The notes below the pieces were generated by a model. That model was not told the origin of the DNA, made no database searches, and worked only from the letters and a program-made list of their open reading frames with translations. A stretch of 64,000 bases of DNA, taken from positions 50,480 through 114,479 of the forward strand of contig NZ_RDQG01000037.1 of NCBI RefSeq assembly GCF_003697815.1. Direction: 5' to 3'. A program made the position numbers and the translations under genes. Source of the DNA: Halalkalicoccus subterraneus. Lineage in GTDB: Archaea > Halobacteriota > Halobacteria > Halobacteriales > Halalkalicoccaceae. Shown here in pieces: positions 9,624 to 18,314 of the stretch. The stretch's first letter is position 1, and each line of letters starts with the position of its first letter.

Positions 9624-10577
9624 ATGTCAACTGATACTCTGCCAAAGGAACAATTACATCAGAAACTCCTTTCAGCCCTTGATGATGCTGTGGTAGACTA
9701 TTCTGATACTTCACAGAAGCCATTAGAGATAACGCTGGATCACCCGCTCCCTCCGAAAGTTAGAGTATATATGTATAATGTCACAAGTCCCGAAGGAGAT
9801 CGGCCAGATGACGAATACAAAGCACAACTAATAGCACCGGGTCAAGATAGCGACGAACGAGGTTCTTTCGATTTCTCTGATGATTGGCTTGTTCTCCTAA
9901 TAGGTTACGAACAGTATGATGAGGTTTTTGTATTATGGGATGGATATTTACATCCGAACTTTTCGTTCTCAAAAACAGTCTATGTGAAGCAATGGGCTAT
10001 CAGGAAGGCAGTCCGCGGTGAGTTGGGAGAACAGACTAGAAATTTACAAACTGGCGAAGAAGTGGTTATCACGGCCAATAGTGAGAATCTAAATGAGGCA
10101 ATCCGTTTGCGAACCTCGCTCTCGAGTTCATCTCTCCCAGAGGGAACAGAAGCAGCTGGCGTATCCAATCCAGATCCGGAAAAGAAGGCTACTGACTATA
10201 ATATACCGGATAAAAGGACATCAGAGATCACCAGAAAAATCCGGAATACAATTATCGTAAATAATCTAAAGCAGAGATACAACTACCGTTGTCAGGTTTG
10301 CGGGGATCGTCGAAAACAATCTAGGGAGAATTACTATGCTGAAGGACATCATTTGAAACCTCTGAGTGAGGGGGGGCCTGATGATATCAGGAACATAATC
10401 ATACTCTGTCCAAATCACCACGCTGACTTCGATTTTGGGATGGTCAAAGTTGACCCTAATTCATTAGAAATCGATCACTATTACGAGGATAAAAAAAGAG
10501 AAATCGAACTCCGACCAGGTCATGAGATTAATCCCGGATTTCTAGAGTACAATAACGCTCATATCGCCGAATTCTGA
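9624..10577 (+). CDS. HNH endonuclease embedded in the defence locus
   Basis: 317 aa from ATG 9624. The C-terminal third (about 220-275) is an HNH/McrA-type nuclease: YRCQVCGDRR, then EGHHLKPLSEGG, then IILCPNHHADFD, giving the two CxxC-type zinc ligands and the HH...N...H catalytic set. The N-terminal ~200 residues are a separate domain, perhaps for modified-base or target recognition, as in other HNH restriction enzymes. Base composition is clearly lower in GC than the flanking ATPase and most of the methylase gene, and it has its own upstream spacer, so it looks like a later insertion into the locus. It may be a stand-alone (type IV-like) restriction enzyme or the nuclease of the system. 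Confidence 0.85.
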   Translation: MSTDTLPKEQLHQKLLSALDDAVVDYSDTSQKPLEITLDHPLPPKVRVYMYNVTSPEGDRPDDEYKAQLIAPGQDSDERGSFDFSDDWLVLLIGYEQYDEVFVLWDGYLHPNFSFSKTVYVKQWAIRKAVRGELGEQTRNLQTGEEVVITANSENLNEAIRLRTSLSSSSLPEGTEAAGVSNPDPEKKATDYNIPDKRTSEITRKIRNTIIVNNLKQRYNYRCQVCGDRRKQSRENYYAEGHHLKPLSEGGPDDIRNIIILCPNHHADFDFGMVKVDPNSLEIDHYYEDKKREIELRPGHEINPGFLEYNNAHIAEF

Positions 10578-10669
10578 GACTAATAATCAACTGATAACAG
10601 TGCTTAGTAGTCCGAGAGGCGGCACTCTAGAATATTTCGGTATACCAGTACCCCACAATGCGTCGCCAG

Positions 10670-11119
10670 CTAATTCGGCCTAAGTTCATCTGCCCGTCCT
10701 GACGACCCGCCATTAGCCAGTTCCTTGTCTTCTAGAGCGTCTGAGATAGCGGCATTAATTAATCGAGCGTCAGCGCTAACGGCTGGATCTGCCAACTTTG
10801 CTGCTTGTACGAACGGCTTTGTGTTCGGACCCTTGACTTACGTTTTGATAGAATATCACTTTGAACTGGGTAGTTCTTGGTCCTAAGCTTCCAGAAATCT
10901 GTACAGAAACGCGGTTTCTGACTTGGGGTCACCGATGTCGTGGCGGACAGTGTATGTCTTGTCGTCCACACACTGTTCTTGAAAACGATCTAGAAGAGCA
11001 GATTTACCCGATTCACTCGGACCAACTACTGCGTAGAGCTCTCCCTCACCCAATTCTAACCTGTCTTGCAGCTTCACAAGTTCCGATTTACGATTGACGA
11101 ACGGAACAGCAGTTGACAC
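10670..11119 (-). pseudogene. Decayed P-loop NTPase (archaeal STAND/ATPase-like) gene
   Basis: On the minus strand an open frame from 11119 to 10883 encodes MSTAVPFVNRKSELVKL... and a Walker A GPSESGKS, the usual beginning of archaeal STAND-type ATPases (PFVxRxxEL, then P-loop), but it stops after 78 residues. After a frame change, 10670-10820 still reads as coding (PFVQAAKLADPAVSADARL... ending ADELRPN and a stop). So two pieces of one gene, or a gene with a large internal deletion, remain. It occupies the slot between HNH nuclease and methylase and overlaps the upstream region of the methylase gene. Family is inferred from the N-terminal motif only. Confidence 0.6.
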
Positions 11120-11205
11120 AGTTACAACAGGCTACTGACCGTTGTAGTATCACTGTTGTCGAGACACCCGAATCCTTATGCGGTCAGATTGTGCTTCATC
11201 CTCAT

Positions 11206-13863
11206 ATGACAGATAGCTCCAGAGGGAAGCAGATTTCTGAACGTCAATCCCTCCCGATTGAAAAGGGATTCCCTATTGAGCGGGTGAACGAGATCGCCGA
11301 GAAGGAAGGCCGTGCGAAGATGTACTACCGGCCGATTTACACTATGCACAAGTGGTGGGCACGTCGTCTCGGCTGCGTCTTCCGTGCTATCTCTCTGTAT
11401 ACGCTTCTGGATGATCCAGAAAAGGTGGAAGTGTTTGAACCAGGGAACGAGGACCAGACACTCGCCGGCTGGGGTGACGACGACGCCGAAGAATTCGATG
11501 TTGCGTCCCTGCTTGAGCAGGTAGATATGACGGATCCGGAGAGCCTTTGGAAACTCTACCCCAAAGACGTACGCGTTGAAGACAAGAAGATCCTCGATCC
11601 GTTTATGGGGGGTGGAACCTCGCTAGTTGAGGCATCGCGTTTCGGTGCCGAGGTCATTGGCAACGACCTGAATCCGGTCGCCTGGTTCGTCACCAAAAAA
11701 GAACTTGAAGCTGGCCAGACCGACGTCGAAGACCTCAAAGCCGCCTTCAAGGAGGTTAAGGAGGACGTCGCCGACGAGATTACGCAGTATTACCGGACAC
11801 CCTGCCCGAACGGCGACCACGAGGCTAACGTGATGTACAACTTCTGGGTCAAGGAGTTGGACTGCGTCTCCTGTGGGCACACTGTTCCGCTCTTCAAAGA
11901 CTACCGTGTCGCGAAAGGCCGGTACGAGAACGACGACCAGTATAATGTGCTTTGCCCGGACTGTGGGGCAGTCACACTTGTAGATGACTGGCAGTCAGAG
12001 AGCGTCTGCGACGACTGTGGGCATGGGTTCGTCCCCAAGGAAGGAAACGTCTCCCGTGGCGGGAAGTACAACTGTCCCGACTGCGGACAGAAGTATGCGA
12101 TTACGGACGCAATTCAGGAGCAGGGAGGCTACGACACGCGACTGTACGCTCTAGAGTATTATTGTGAACACTGTGAGGATATAGGTAAAGAGCGGAGCTT
12201 GTACAAAGGGTACAAAAGGGCTGAAGATACGGATGTTCAGCTCTTTAACGAAGCAAAAGAAAGATGGGAAGGAAATGAAGAACTCCGTTCTTATTCACCT
12301 TCTGAACAGGTCCCCGAGGGACACATTCCTTCAGAAAGAAATCCTATCTTTGACCATGGGTATGAAGAGTGGCAGGATATGTTCACTGAAAGACAGATGT
12401 TTGGCCTGAGTACGCTTCTACGTTCAATTGACCAGAACGTGTCGGACGATAATCTTAGAGAATTATTGCTTCTGGGCTTCTCTGACTGTCTGATGTTCAA
12501 TAGTACTTTTTCTATCTACAATCTAAACGCTAACAAGATCGAGGGAACGTTTAGGATGAACTCATTCGTTCCCCAGACAGACTTCGTTGAGAACAATCTC
12601 TGGGGTACTAAATTCGGACGGGGGACTTTCTCCAATACTATGGACAAAGTCTTCAATGCTGTAGAATACGCCTCAAACCCCACAGAACGCTATATCGAAG
12701 ATGGTGAGACAAAAGAGTCAGAGCCATTCTCGAAGGAAATTGGTGGAACACATACTCTAAATCTGGGTGACGCTAGGACGATTGATTTCGGGGAAAACGA
12801 ATTTGACGCAGTAATCACAGATCCACCGTACTATGATAATGTCATGTACTCAGAAGTTGCTGATTATTTTTATGTTTGGCAAAAGCTTCTACTCGAGGAT
12901 GAATATCCGGGGTTCGATAACGAAAAAACACCCCGAGCAGATAGTATTGTTACCAATCCGTTCCACGATAAAACGGCAGAAGATTTTGAGTCTGAGCTGG
13001 GGCAAGCGTTCGAAAATATCCACCGCCATCTCAAGTCGGATGGACTGTTAGCATTTACTTATCACCACTCTGATTCGGAATCTTGGGGAGAATTACTGGA
13101 GTCCCTCTGCGAGACTGGATTCGAGGTAACGGCCACGTATCCCATCTCATCAGACCTGAACAAGTTCATCAGCGGAGAAGCCGTCTCCTTCGATATCGTC
13201 GTCGTCGCCCGCCCCATCGACGACACCGAGCCAGCCTCGTGGAAATCCCTCCGCCGCGACATTTATCGAACGGCCCGCCGTACCCGCACGCAACTCGACG
13301 AGAACCGCGACCTCTCCCGCGGCGACATCGGCGTGATGGAGATGGGCGCGTGTTTCCGCGAGTACTCCAAGCACCACGGGAAGGTGCAGCGCGACGGCGA
13401 GATCATGTCCGCCAAGGAAGTCGTCCAGGAGATATACGGCATCATCCAGGACGCCAGCGACATCGGCGTCGAAGACGTGTTCATCGACTTGCTCGACACG
13501 CCGGACGTCTCCTACGACGACGTCAACAAGCTCTGCCGCGGGACGAACGCTACCCCGGAGGACCTCAAGGAGACGCGCCTGTACAACCAGGACGACGGCT
13601 TCGAACTCGGCACGTGGGACAACGAGAAACGGCAGGCGTACATCCAGGAGCGCGTCAACGGCGACGGTGGCGAACACCTCTCGAACCTCGACAAGCTCCA
13701 GTTCCTCCGGTACCGCTACGAGAAGGGACAGGCGGTCCAGAACTACGTCGAGAAGTGGGACGTCGATGACGACCTACGTGAACTCGCTGGTCGGCTCGCC
13801 GACGTGACCGGCGACGACACGTACACGCGGGTTCTCGGCGACCGGGATATCACGAGCTACTAA
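11206..13863 (+). CDS. DUF1156-type adenine-specific DNA methyltransferase with zinc ribbons
   Basis: 885 aa from ATG 11206; an ATG at 11113 is in frame but the extra 31 residues overlap the relic NTPase start and are not methylase-like. Features: N-terminal YYRPIYTMHKWWARR (DUF1156 signature), AdoMet motif I DPFMGGGT near residue 130, four CxxC zinc ribbons (about 200-325), and catalytic motif IV DPPYYDN near 538. N6-adenine methylation of DNA is the expected activity, marking host DNA or serving in a PglX-like role. A stretch from about 12150 to 13100 is much lower in GC than both ends of the gene, suggesting a mosaic gene. It partners the ATPase and SNF2 helicase in the defence locus. Confidence 0.92.
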   Translation: MTDSSRGKQISERQSLPIEKGFPIERVNEIAEKEGRAKMYYRPIYTMHKWWARRLGCVFRAISLYTLLDDPEKVEVFEPGNEDQTLAGWGDDDAEEFDVASLLEQVDMTDPESLWKLYPKDVRVEDKKILDPFMGGGTSLVEASRFGAEVIGNDLNPVAWFVTKKELEAGQTDVEDLKAAFKEVKEDVADEITQYYRTPCPNGDHEANVMYNFWVKELDCVSCGHTVPLFKDYRVAKGRYENDDQYNVLCPDCGAVTLVDDWQSESVCDDCGHGFVPKEGNVSRGGKYNCPDCGQKYAITDAIQEQGGYDTRLYALEYYCEHCEDIGKERSLYKGYKRAEDTDVQLFNEAKERWEGNEELRSYSPSEQVPEGHIPSERNPIFDHGYEEWQDMFTERQMFGLSTLLRSIDQNVSDDNLRELLLLGFSDCLMFNSTFSIYNLNANKIEGTFRMNSFVPQTDFVENNLWGTKFGRGTFSNTMDKVFNAVEYASNPTERYIEDGETKESEPFSKEIGGTHTLNLGDARTIDFGENEFDAVITDPPYYDNVMYSEVADYFYVWQKLLLEDEYPGFDNEKTPRADSIVTNPFHDKTAEDFESELGQAFENIHRHLKSDGLLAFTYHHSDSESWGELLESLCETGFEVTATYPISSDLNKFISGEAVSFDIVVVARPIDDTEPASWKSLRRDIYRTARRTRTQLDENRDLSRGDIGVMEMGACFREYSKHHGKVQRDGEIMSAKEVVQEIYGIIQDASDIGVEDVFIDLLDTPDVSYDDVNKLCRGTNATPEDLKETRLYNQDDGFELGTWDNEKRQAYIQERVNGDGGEHLSNLDKLQFLRYRYEKGQAVQNYVEKWDVDDDLRELAGRLADVTGDDTYTRVLGDRDITSY

Positions 13864-13865
13864 CC

Positions 13866-14249
13866 ATGGCAGGACCAGGCCAAATCCCCGGACGATACAA
13901 TATCATCCTCGAAGGGGAGTACGACGTGTTCGACCACCAGATACCGGTCGAGGAGTTCGTCAAGCGTCTCAAAAATGACGACGTGCCAGACAAAGTCAGC
14001 GTCGTTGGACTGGGTGACGCGTTCACGGACGGTGACCTGGTAGACGAACTTGCTCGTGAAATGGATCGACGAGCGAACGACTTGGAGTATCAGATCCCGA
14101 CCGTCCAGTTCGTCGTCAAAGGGTCGTTCCACCGAAGCGGGAAGACCTATGACCTCCGTTACAACGACGCACTGCACTCCCTGCAACAGGTCTTCGGCCC
14201 GCAGCTCGAACGGAAAGAGGAGGGTGATTGGCTCGTTGCACCGTTTTAG
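13866..14249 (+). CDS. Hypothetical protein, 127 aa, coupled to the methylase
   Basis: Starts two bases after the methylase stop, so it is in the same operon. The sequence suggests a small alpha/beta fold (YNIILEGEYDVF, KVSVVGLGDAF, VQFVVKGSFHR) with no catalytic motif I recognise. The VVGLGDAF and GDLVDELAREM segments could bind a nucleotide but lack a P-loop. It occupies the place that DUF3780 proteins hold in related DUF499/DUF1156 loci, but I cannot show that it belongs to that family. A conserved accessory subunit of the methylase is the simplest guess. Confidence 0.65.
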   Translation: MAGPGQIPGRYNIILEGEYDVFDHQIPVEEFVKRLKNDDVPDKVSVVGLGDAFTDGDLVDELAREMDRRANDLEYQIPTVQFVVKGSFHRSGKTYDLRYNDALHSLQQVFGPQLERKEEGDWLVAPF

Positions 14250-14313
14250 TCGGTAACCCGGTTCGGAACACAAACGTTCTTTACCGGTATTGATTAGACG
14301 CTTCAGATAGGAG

Positions 14314-15390
14314 ATGAAACAAATGGGTGTCTTCGAAGTCGAACCGCAGGAGTTCCCCGACCGGGTGAGCTTCAATCACTACCTGGCGGAACATTACGAC
14401 ACCCTCATCGAGAACGATCTCTACGTTATCGCCGGTCTGACTGAATACTCCCGAGAAGATTTCCTCGACCTGCTCAGGGACAGCGGCTACGAGATCGTTG
14501 AGGACTACGGGGGAATCCAAAAGATTCGCTGTGACTACGGCGGTGACCAGCCAGCCGAATTCTACCTCTCCTATGACGTGGAGGATAACGTCATTTTGTT
14601 CTATACGGATATGCGGAAGACCGAGGAGGTAGAGAATACCATCGAGCCCTTCCTAGAGAATAAGCCCGGTGTTCACTACCTGTACATCAGTCCGAGCCTC
14701 CTCCAAGACATCCGGGAGAAGATCGTTTCCGAGGACCCCGCTACTGAGATCACCGAGTTCGTAGCCAAGCGGACAGAGCGCACTGATACAAGTGCTCGAT
14801 TCCGGCCAGAAGAATGGCGCACGATCAATTACTACGGCAGAGATGGGCTTGAGAGTCTTCGTGAGATGGAAGAACACTACGGGGTACTTCCACGGATCAT
14901 GGCATTCAACGTCCCCGGTGATCTTTGCTTCCGGATCAATCACAAAGGAGTGTTCAAACTCAAGAACGGTAGCCTGAAACGCCTCTTCAAGCACATCGAA
15001 ACCTGTATCGAAGAAGCGCTCAAGGTAAAGCAGGCGTACGAGCGCACCGACTTCGAGATGATTACAGCCTCTGCCCAGCTCGAAGTCCCTACCTCCGAAC
15101 CAGCGGCAATCACACTGAACAATCGGATCCGATACCACGAACTTGACGGATTGAAGGACAGCATGCAGGACCGAGACTACGTGCTTGTTGGGTCGTACTC
15201 CGAGGAGGGTTCGCTGTATTTCACCACTGAGGTCATCGACCAAGTCAAAAACAGCACGTTCCGGATCAAAGCAAACGAAGACCAAATCAGAGTCTTCCCA
15301 CAGGATGAAAGCAATCTCGGCACCTTCTACCGGTTTTATGAGTTCATCCAAGACAGCGTCGATGAGAGCGCCGAACTAGCACCAGCATAG
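14314..15390 (+). CDS. Hypothetical protein, 358 aa, paired with a PD-(D/E)XK nuclease
   Basis: Not recognised. It begins MKQMGVFEVEPQEFP and has a repeating alpha/beta character with many aromatic residues (EFYLSYDVEDNVILFYT, VHYLYISPSLLQDI). A DLCFRINHKGVFKLKNG segment near residue 210 resembles a small beta-sheet binding module. No membrane helices, zinc ligands or P-loop. It ends three bases before the nuclease gene at 15394, implying a two-gene unit, possibly a sensor and effector pair or nuclease with inhibitor. A short AT-rich gap (14250-14313) with its own possible promoter separates it from the methylase operon. Confidence 0.65.
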   Translation: MKQMGVFEVEPQEFPDRVSFNHYLAEHYDTLIENDLYVIAGLTEYSREDFLDLLRDSGYEIVEDYGGIQKIRCDYGGDQPAEFYLSYDVEDNVILFYTDMRKTEEVENTIEPFLENKPGVHYLYISPSLLQDIREKIVSEDPATEITEFVAKRTERTDTSARFRPEEWRTINYYGRDGLESLREMEEHYGVLPRIMAFNVPGDLCFRINHKGVFKLKNGSLKRLFKHIETCIEEALKVKQAYERTDFEMITASAQLEVPTSEPAAITLNNRIRYHELDGLKDSMQDRDYVLVGSYSEEGSLYFTTEVIDQVKNSTFRIKANEDQIRVFPQDESNLGTFYRFYEFIQDSVDESAELAPA

Positions 15391-15393
15391 CGC

Positions 15394-16539
15394 ATGACGG
15401 TCGATGAGTTGGACGATGAAGAGGTCCGCAAGCAGTACGCGATTATCACCGATCGCGTTCCCTCCTACAAGGAACGGAAGGCAGAATGCGAAGATGAGCT
15501 CCAGAGTGATGACGAGGTAGTTGAGAACGCGAGAAAGGAGGTTGAAGCAGGGATTCGAAACGGGCGAAAGCACGATAATCTCCTTACGTCTACAATCTCG
15601 GCATTCCTCCCGAACGGTTCGGTTCAACAACAGACGGGCTGGACGTTCCGCGGTGCAGAACCACTGTCGGAGTATAATGAGCCGAATGCTGATGCCATCT
15701 TCTGTAATCCTGATCGGAACCTCGCGCTCATTGTCGAATGTAAGACCAGCCTCTCTTCACCGGGGAACGCTCTAACCCAAATCTATGACGCAGCTGACGC
15801 AGTCCGGGAATACCGTGATGAACTCTCGGAGAACATCGGGATGGAGATCAAGCGGCTCGAAACAGCAATTTGTGTTCCAAGTTACCTTGACGAACAATTA
15901 GCGCAACGAATTGAGTATGAGGAGCAGAACGGCGACGCTCGGGAACAGGTCTACGTCTGGAGATGGCACTACCTGCAGGAGGGTGAACGAATCGATCTCT
16001 TCACTAGTTTTGACAACCGAACTCGTTCCGAGGCTACGCACGACAGTAAACTCACTCAGGTTCTGAACTCGAGTGTCGAAATCACAAAGGAGAGGCAGGC
16101 GACACCATCGTTCTTCCCGTCTTCGCACACCTTCCACATCATGGAAGCGGCGCTCTCGCAGCTTCTAAAGAAGCGAATCAGGAACGAAGGTCCGCTGAGA
16201 GAATTCACTGATACGGAGTTACACAATATCCTGATATCTCAGCGCCACCTCCCTCACTATAACGCAAACAAGATTGGTACACGGATTTACGATGGCCTGA
16301 TGGACCGACTAGAGTCGGATAACCTGGTCACGACCATCGATCAAGAAGAAACCGAACTCACGGCAGGTGAGAAGTTCTATCGCTACCGGGTACGGGGCCG
16401 TTCCGTCGAAACGGTACTGAAGAATCTGCAGGAGAAATACCGAACAAAAGCAATTGACCGAAAGATCGAGATCAAGGCCATGAGGAAGGTCATCGAAGAG
16501 TTTGACGAAGACCAGAGTTCATTGGGCGACTTCGGATGA
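15394..16539 (+). CDS. Putative PD-(D/E)XK restriction endonuclease with winged-helix tail
   Basis: 381 aa. Residues about 65-130 contain a restriction-endonuclease-like core: PNADAIFCN, then LALIVECKTS, matching D...(E)xK with Asp before the turn and Glu-Cys-Lys as the catalytic ExK. The C-terminal third (about 245-360) is helical with a winged-helix look (ELHNILISQRHLPHY, IYDGLMDRLESDNLV, RYRVRGRSVE) that could bind DNA. N-terminal ~50 residues are charged and helical. It is the last plus-strand gene of the defence locus and converges with McrC; their stops are 14 bases apart. DNA cleavage is likely; target and partner unknown. Confidence 0.7.
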   Translation: MTVDELDDEEVRKQYAIITDRVPSYKERKAECEDELQSDDEVVENARKEVEAGIRNGRKHDNLLTSTISAFLPNGSVQQQTGWTFRGAEPLSEYNEPNADAIFCNPDRNLALIVECKTSLSSPGNALTQIYDAADAVREYRDELSENIGMEIKRLETAICVPSYLDEQLAQRIEYEEQNGDAREQVYVWRWHYLQEGERIDLFTSFDNRTRSEATHDSKLTQVLNSSVEITKERQATPSFFPSSHTFHIMEAALSQLLKKRIRNEGPLREFTDTELHNILISQRHLPHYNANKIGTRIYDGLMDRLESDNLVTTIDQEETELTAGEKFYRYRVRGRSVETVLKNLQEKYRTKAIDRKIEIKAMRKVIEEFDEDQSSLGDFG

Positions 16540-16553
16540 ACCCCTTTGAGCCA

Positions 16554-18314
16554 CTACAGTAGCTTTAGCGGCCCTTCTTTCTCCACCTTACCGGAACTAT
16601 TTTCGAGGAAGTATAGGTCGATCCACTCCTGACCTTGATCCCGACAGAACACAGGGACACAAGTTGTTGTGTGTTCGTACCGACGATCACAACGGGTTTC
16701 GATCTGCTCGCGGGTCCAATCACCGTCCTGTTCCAAATCGTATCGATTACGCACCTCCCAGGAGTGTTCGTCAGCTGCCGCTTTGACGACACGCAGAGAG
16801 AAGTCTCGTAGGTCTTTGAACGTGAACCGTCCGCTCATCTGCTTCGCCTGACTCAGGTCGGTTTCCTCGGTGCCGTCGAGACACAATCGGTTCTCCGCGA
16901 CGGCGCGGAAGGCTTCGAGTTCTGCGGATCTTTCAACGAGCACGTCGTACAGATAGTCGTGGACGACGTCGCCGTATCCGTCCAAAGTGAACTCTTGCTC
17001 GGGCGAGACGATCTGCAGTTCGGCTCCAGTTTGGGCGACCCTTCGACGCTTCGGTTCGAGAAGCGGACACAGGAACGCGAGCCGATCAGAGTGAAGGAGA
17101 TAGGCGTAGCTGAACAGTCGTGATCTGGACGCCGATTTCTTCACTGGATCGTGACCTTCTGCGTAGTACTTCGAATCCAGCACGGCGAGCGTCTCGTTGC
17201 CCTCCTGCAGTGTATGGTCCGGTTCGTGGTAGATCTGTCCCTCACCCTCGAACGGATTCACGGATGGTGACCGAACGGGTGTCACGTCGTCGAGATCGTC
17301 GAGATGGTCGTAGGACTTGATGTACGTGAGCTCGCGCTCGATAACGACCTGGGAGTACTGCTCGAACAGCGACTCCATATTCAGGACGTAGTCCACGACC
17401 AGTTCTCGTGGCCCGTCGCGGAGCTGCTGGCCGAGCGACGACGACATAATCGCTTTGGCGACGTCGAACGCCTTCTGGTAGTACCGACGCTGCTTGGGCA
17501 GATCGCTGAGAGAGATGCGTTGGTACTCGTCTATCCGATCCAATCCGCTCCCGACACCCATACTCTCCAGGCGTTCTACTTCCCGGTGAACCTCTGAGAA
17601 AATTCGGTCGTACGCTGGATGGTCGTTCTCTTGGGAGTTCTGTCGAAAAAGTCGAAGGAGCGTCTTCCCGGCGTGGTGGAGCAGTGAGTTCGCAGTGTTG
17701 TTGTACTCTGTCTCGTTGCGGATCCAGTGTGGTTCCAGCGTTCCGCGTGCGTGGTTCAACAGCGTCTGTTCAACATCGATCTCGCCCCGACCGTCGAGGC
17801 TGTCGAGCCGTCGAATGACCAGATCGCGGATGTGCCCCTGCCGGTGGATTGTTTCCAATCCATCGAGATAGTTGATCGCCAAGACCACGAATACGTCGTC
17901 GAGGTGGATGTCGTCGGAGAGGAAGTCCTGAAGCGGGATCCCGTGGTACTCGATAGACCGGTTCTGGTCGTAGACGGCCAGCAGCATGTCGAAGATGTGC
18001 TCCCAGTCGATCTTCGGATCGACCTGTACCTTCGACGACGGCGTGAGGCTCACGACACCAATGATGTCCGTCGCTTCGATATGGAGAATCTCATTCTCGT
18101 CGCCGTCTACAGTGACCGTCACGACCTCGTACTCTTGGTCGGAATCGAGTGCCGCTTGGCTCTTCGTGAACACCCCGGGACTCTGCTGCGTGAACGAAGC
18201 GCGACGAAGTTGGTCCCCAATAGACGACGGACAGCCCTCTATCCGGATTTCCCCGCGCTCGGGGACGTTGAAGGTGCTCTGCCCGTACTCGTAGACTTCG
18301 TCAACGGCGCTCAT
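16554..18314 (-). CDS. mcrC: McrC-like nuclease subunit of a McrBC type IV restriction system
   Basis: 586 aa, longer than the ~350 aa of Escherichia coli McrC but common for archaeal forms. The hallmark GRGEIDVEQTLLNHARG segment lies near residue 195 and the PD-(D/E)XK core near 375 has VLDSKYY (D...SK), which in McrC supplies the metal-binding Asp and Lys. N-terminal ~150 residues form the beta-rich region that docks on McrB. It overlaps mcrB by one base (TAATG), so synthesis is coupled. McrBC cuts DNA carrying modified cytosines after GTP-driven translocation. A C-terminal extension (about 460-586) is of unknown role. Confidence 0.9.
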   Translation of the reverse strand: MSAVDEVYEYGQSTFNVPERGEIRIEGCPSSIGDQLRRASFTQQSPGVFTKSQAALDSDQEYEVVTVTVDGDENEILHIEATDIIGVVSLTPSSKVQVDPKIDWEHIFDMLLAVYDQNRSIEYHGIPLQDFLSDDIHLDDVFVVLAINYLDGLETIHRQGHIRDLVIRRLDSLDGRGEIDVEQTLLNHARGTLEPHWIRNETEYNNTANSLLHHAGKTLLRLFRQNSQENDHPAYDRIFSEVHREVERLESMGVGSGLDRIDEYQRISLSDLPKQRRYYQKAFDVAKAIMSSSLGQQLRDGPRELVVDYVLNMESLFEQYSQVVIERELTYIKSYDHLDDLDDVTPVRSPSVNPFEGEGQIYHEPDHTLQEGNETLAVLDSKYYAEGHDPVKKSASRSRLFSYAYLLHSDRLAFLCPLLEPKRRRVAQTGAELQIVSPEQEFTLDGYGDVVHDYLYDVLVERSAELEAFRAVAENRLCLDGTEETDLSQAKQMSGRFTFKDLRDFSLRVVKAAADEHSWEVRNRYDLEQDGDWTREQIETRCDRRYEHTTTCVPVFCRDQGQEWIDLYFLENSSGKVEKEGPLKLL

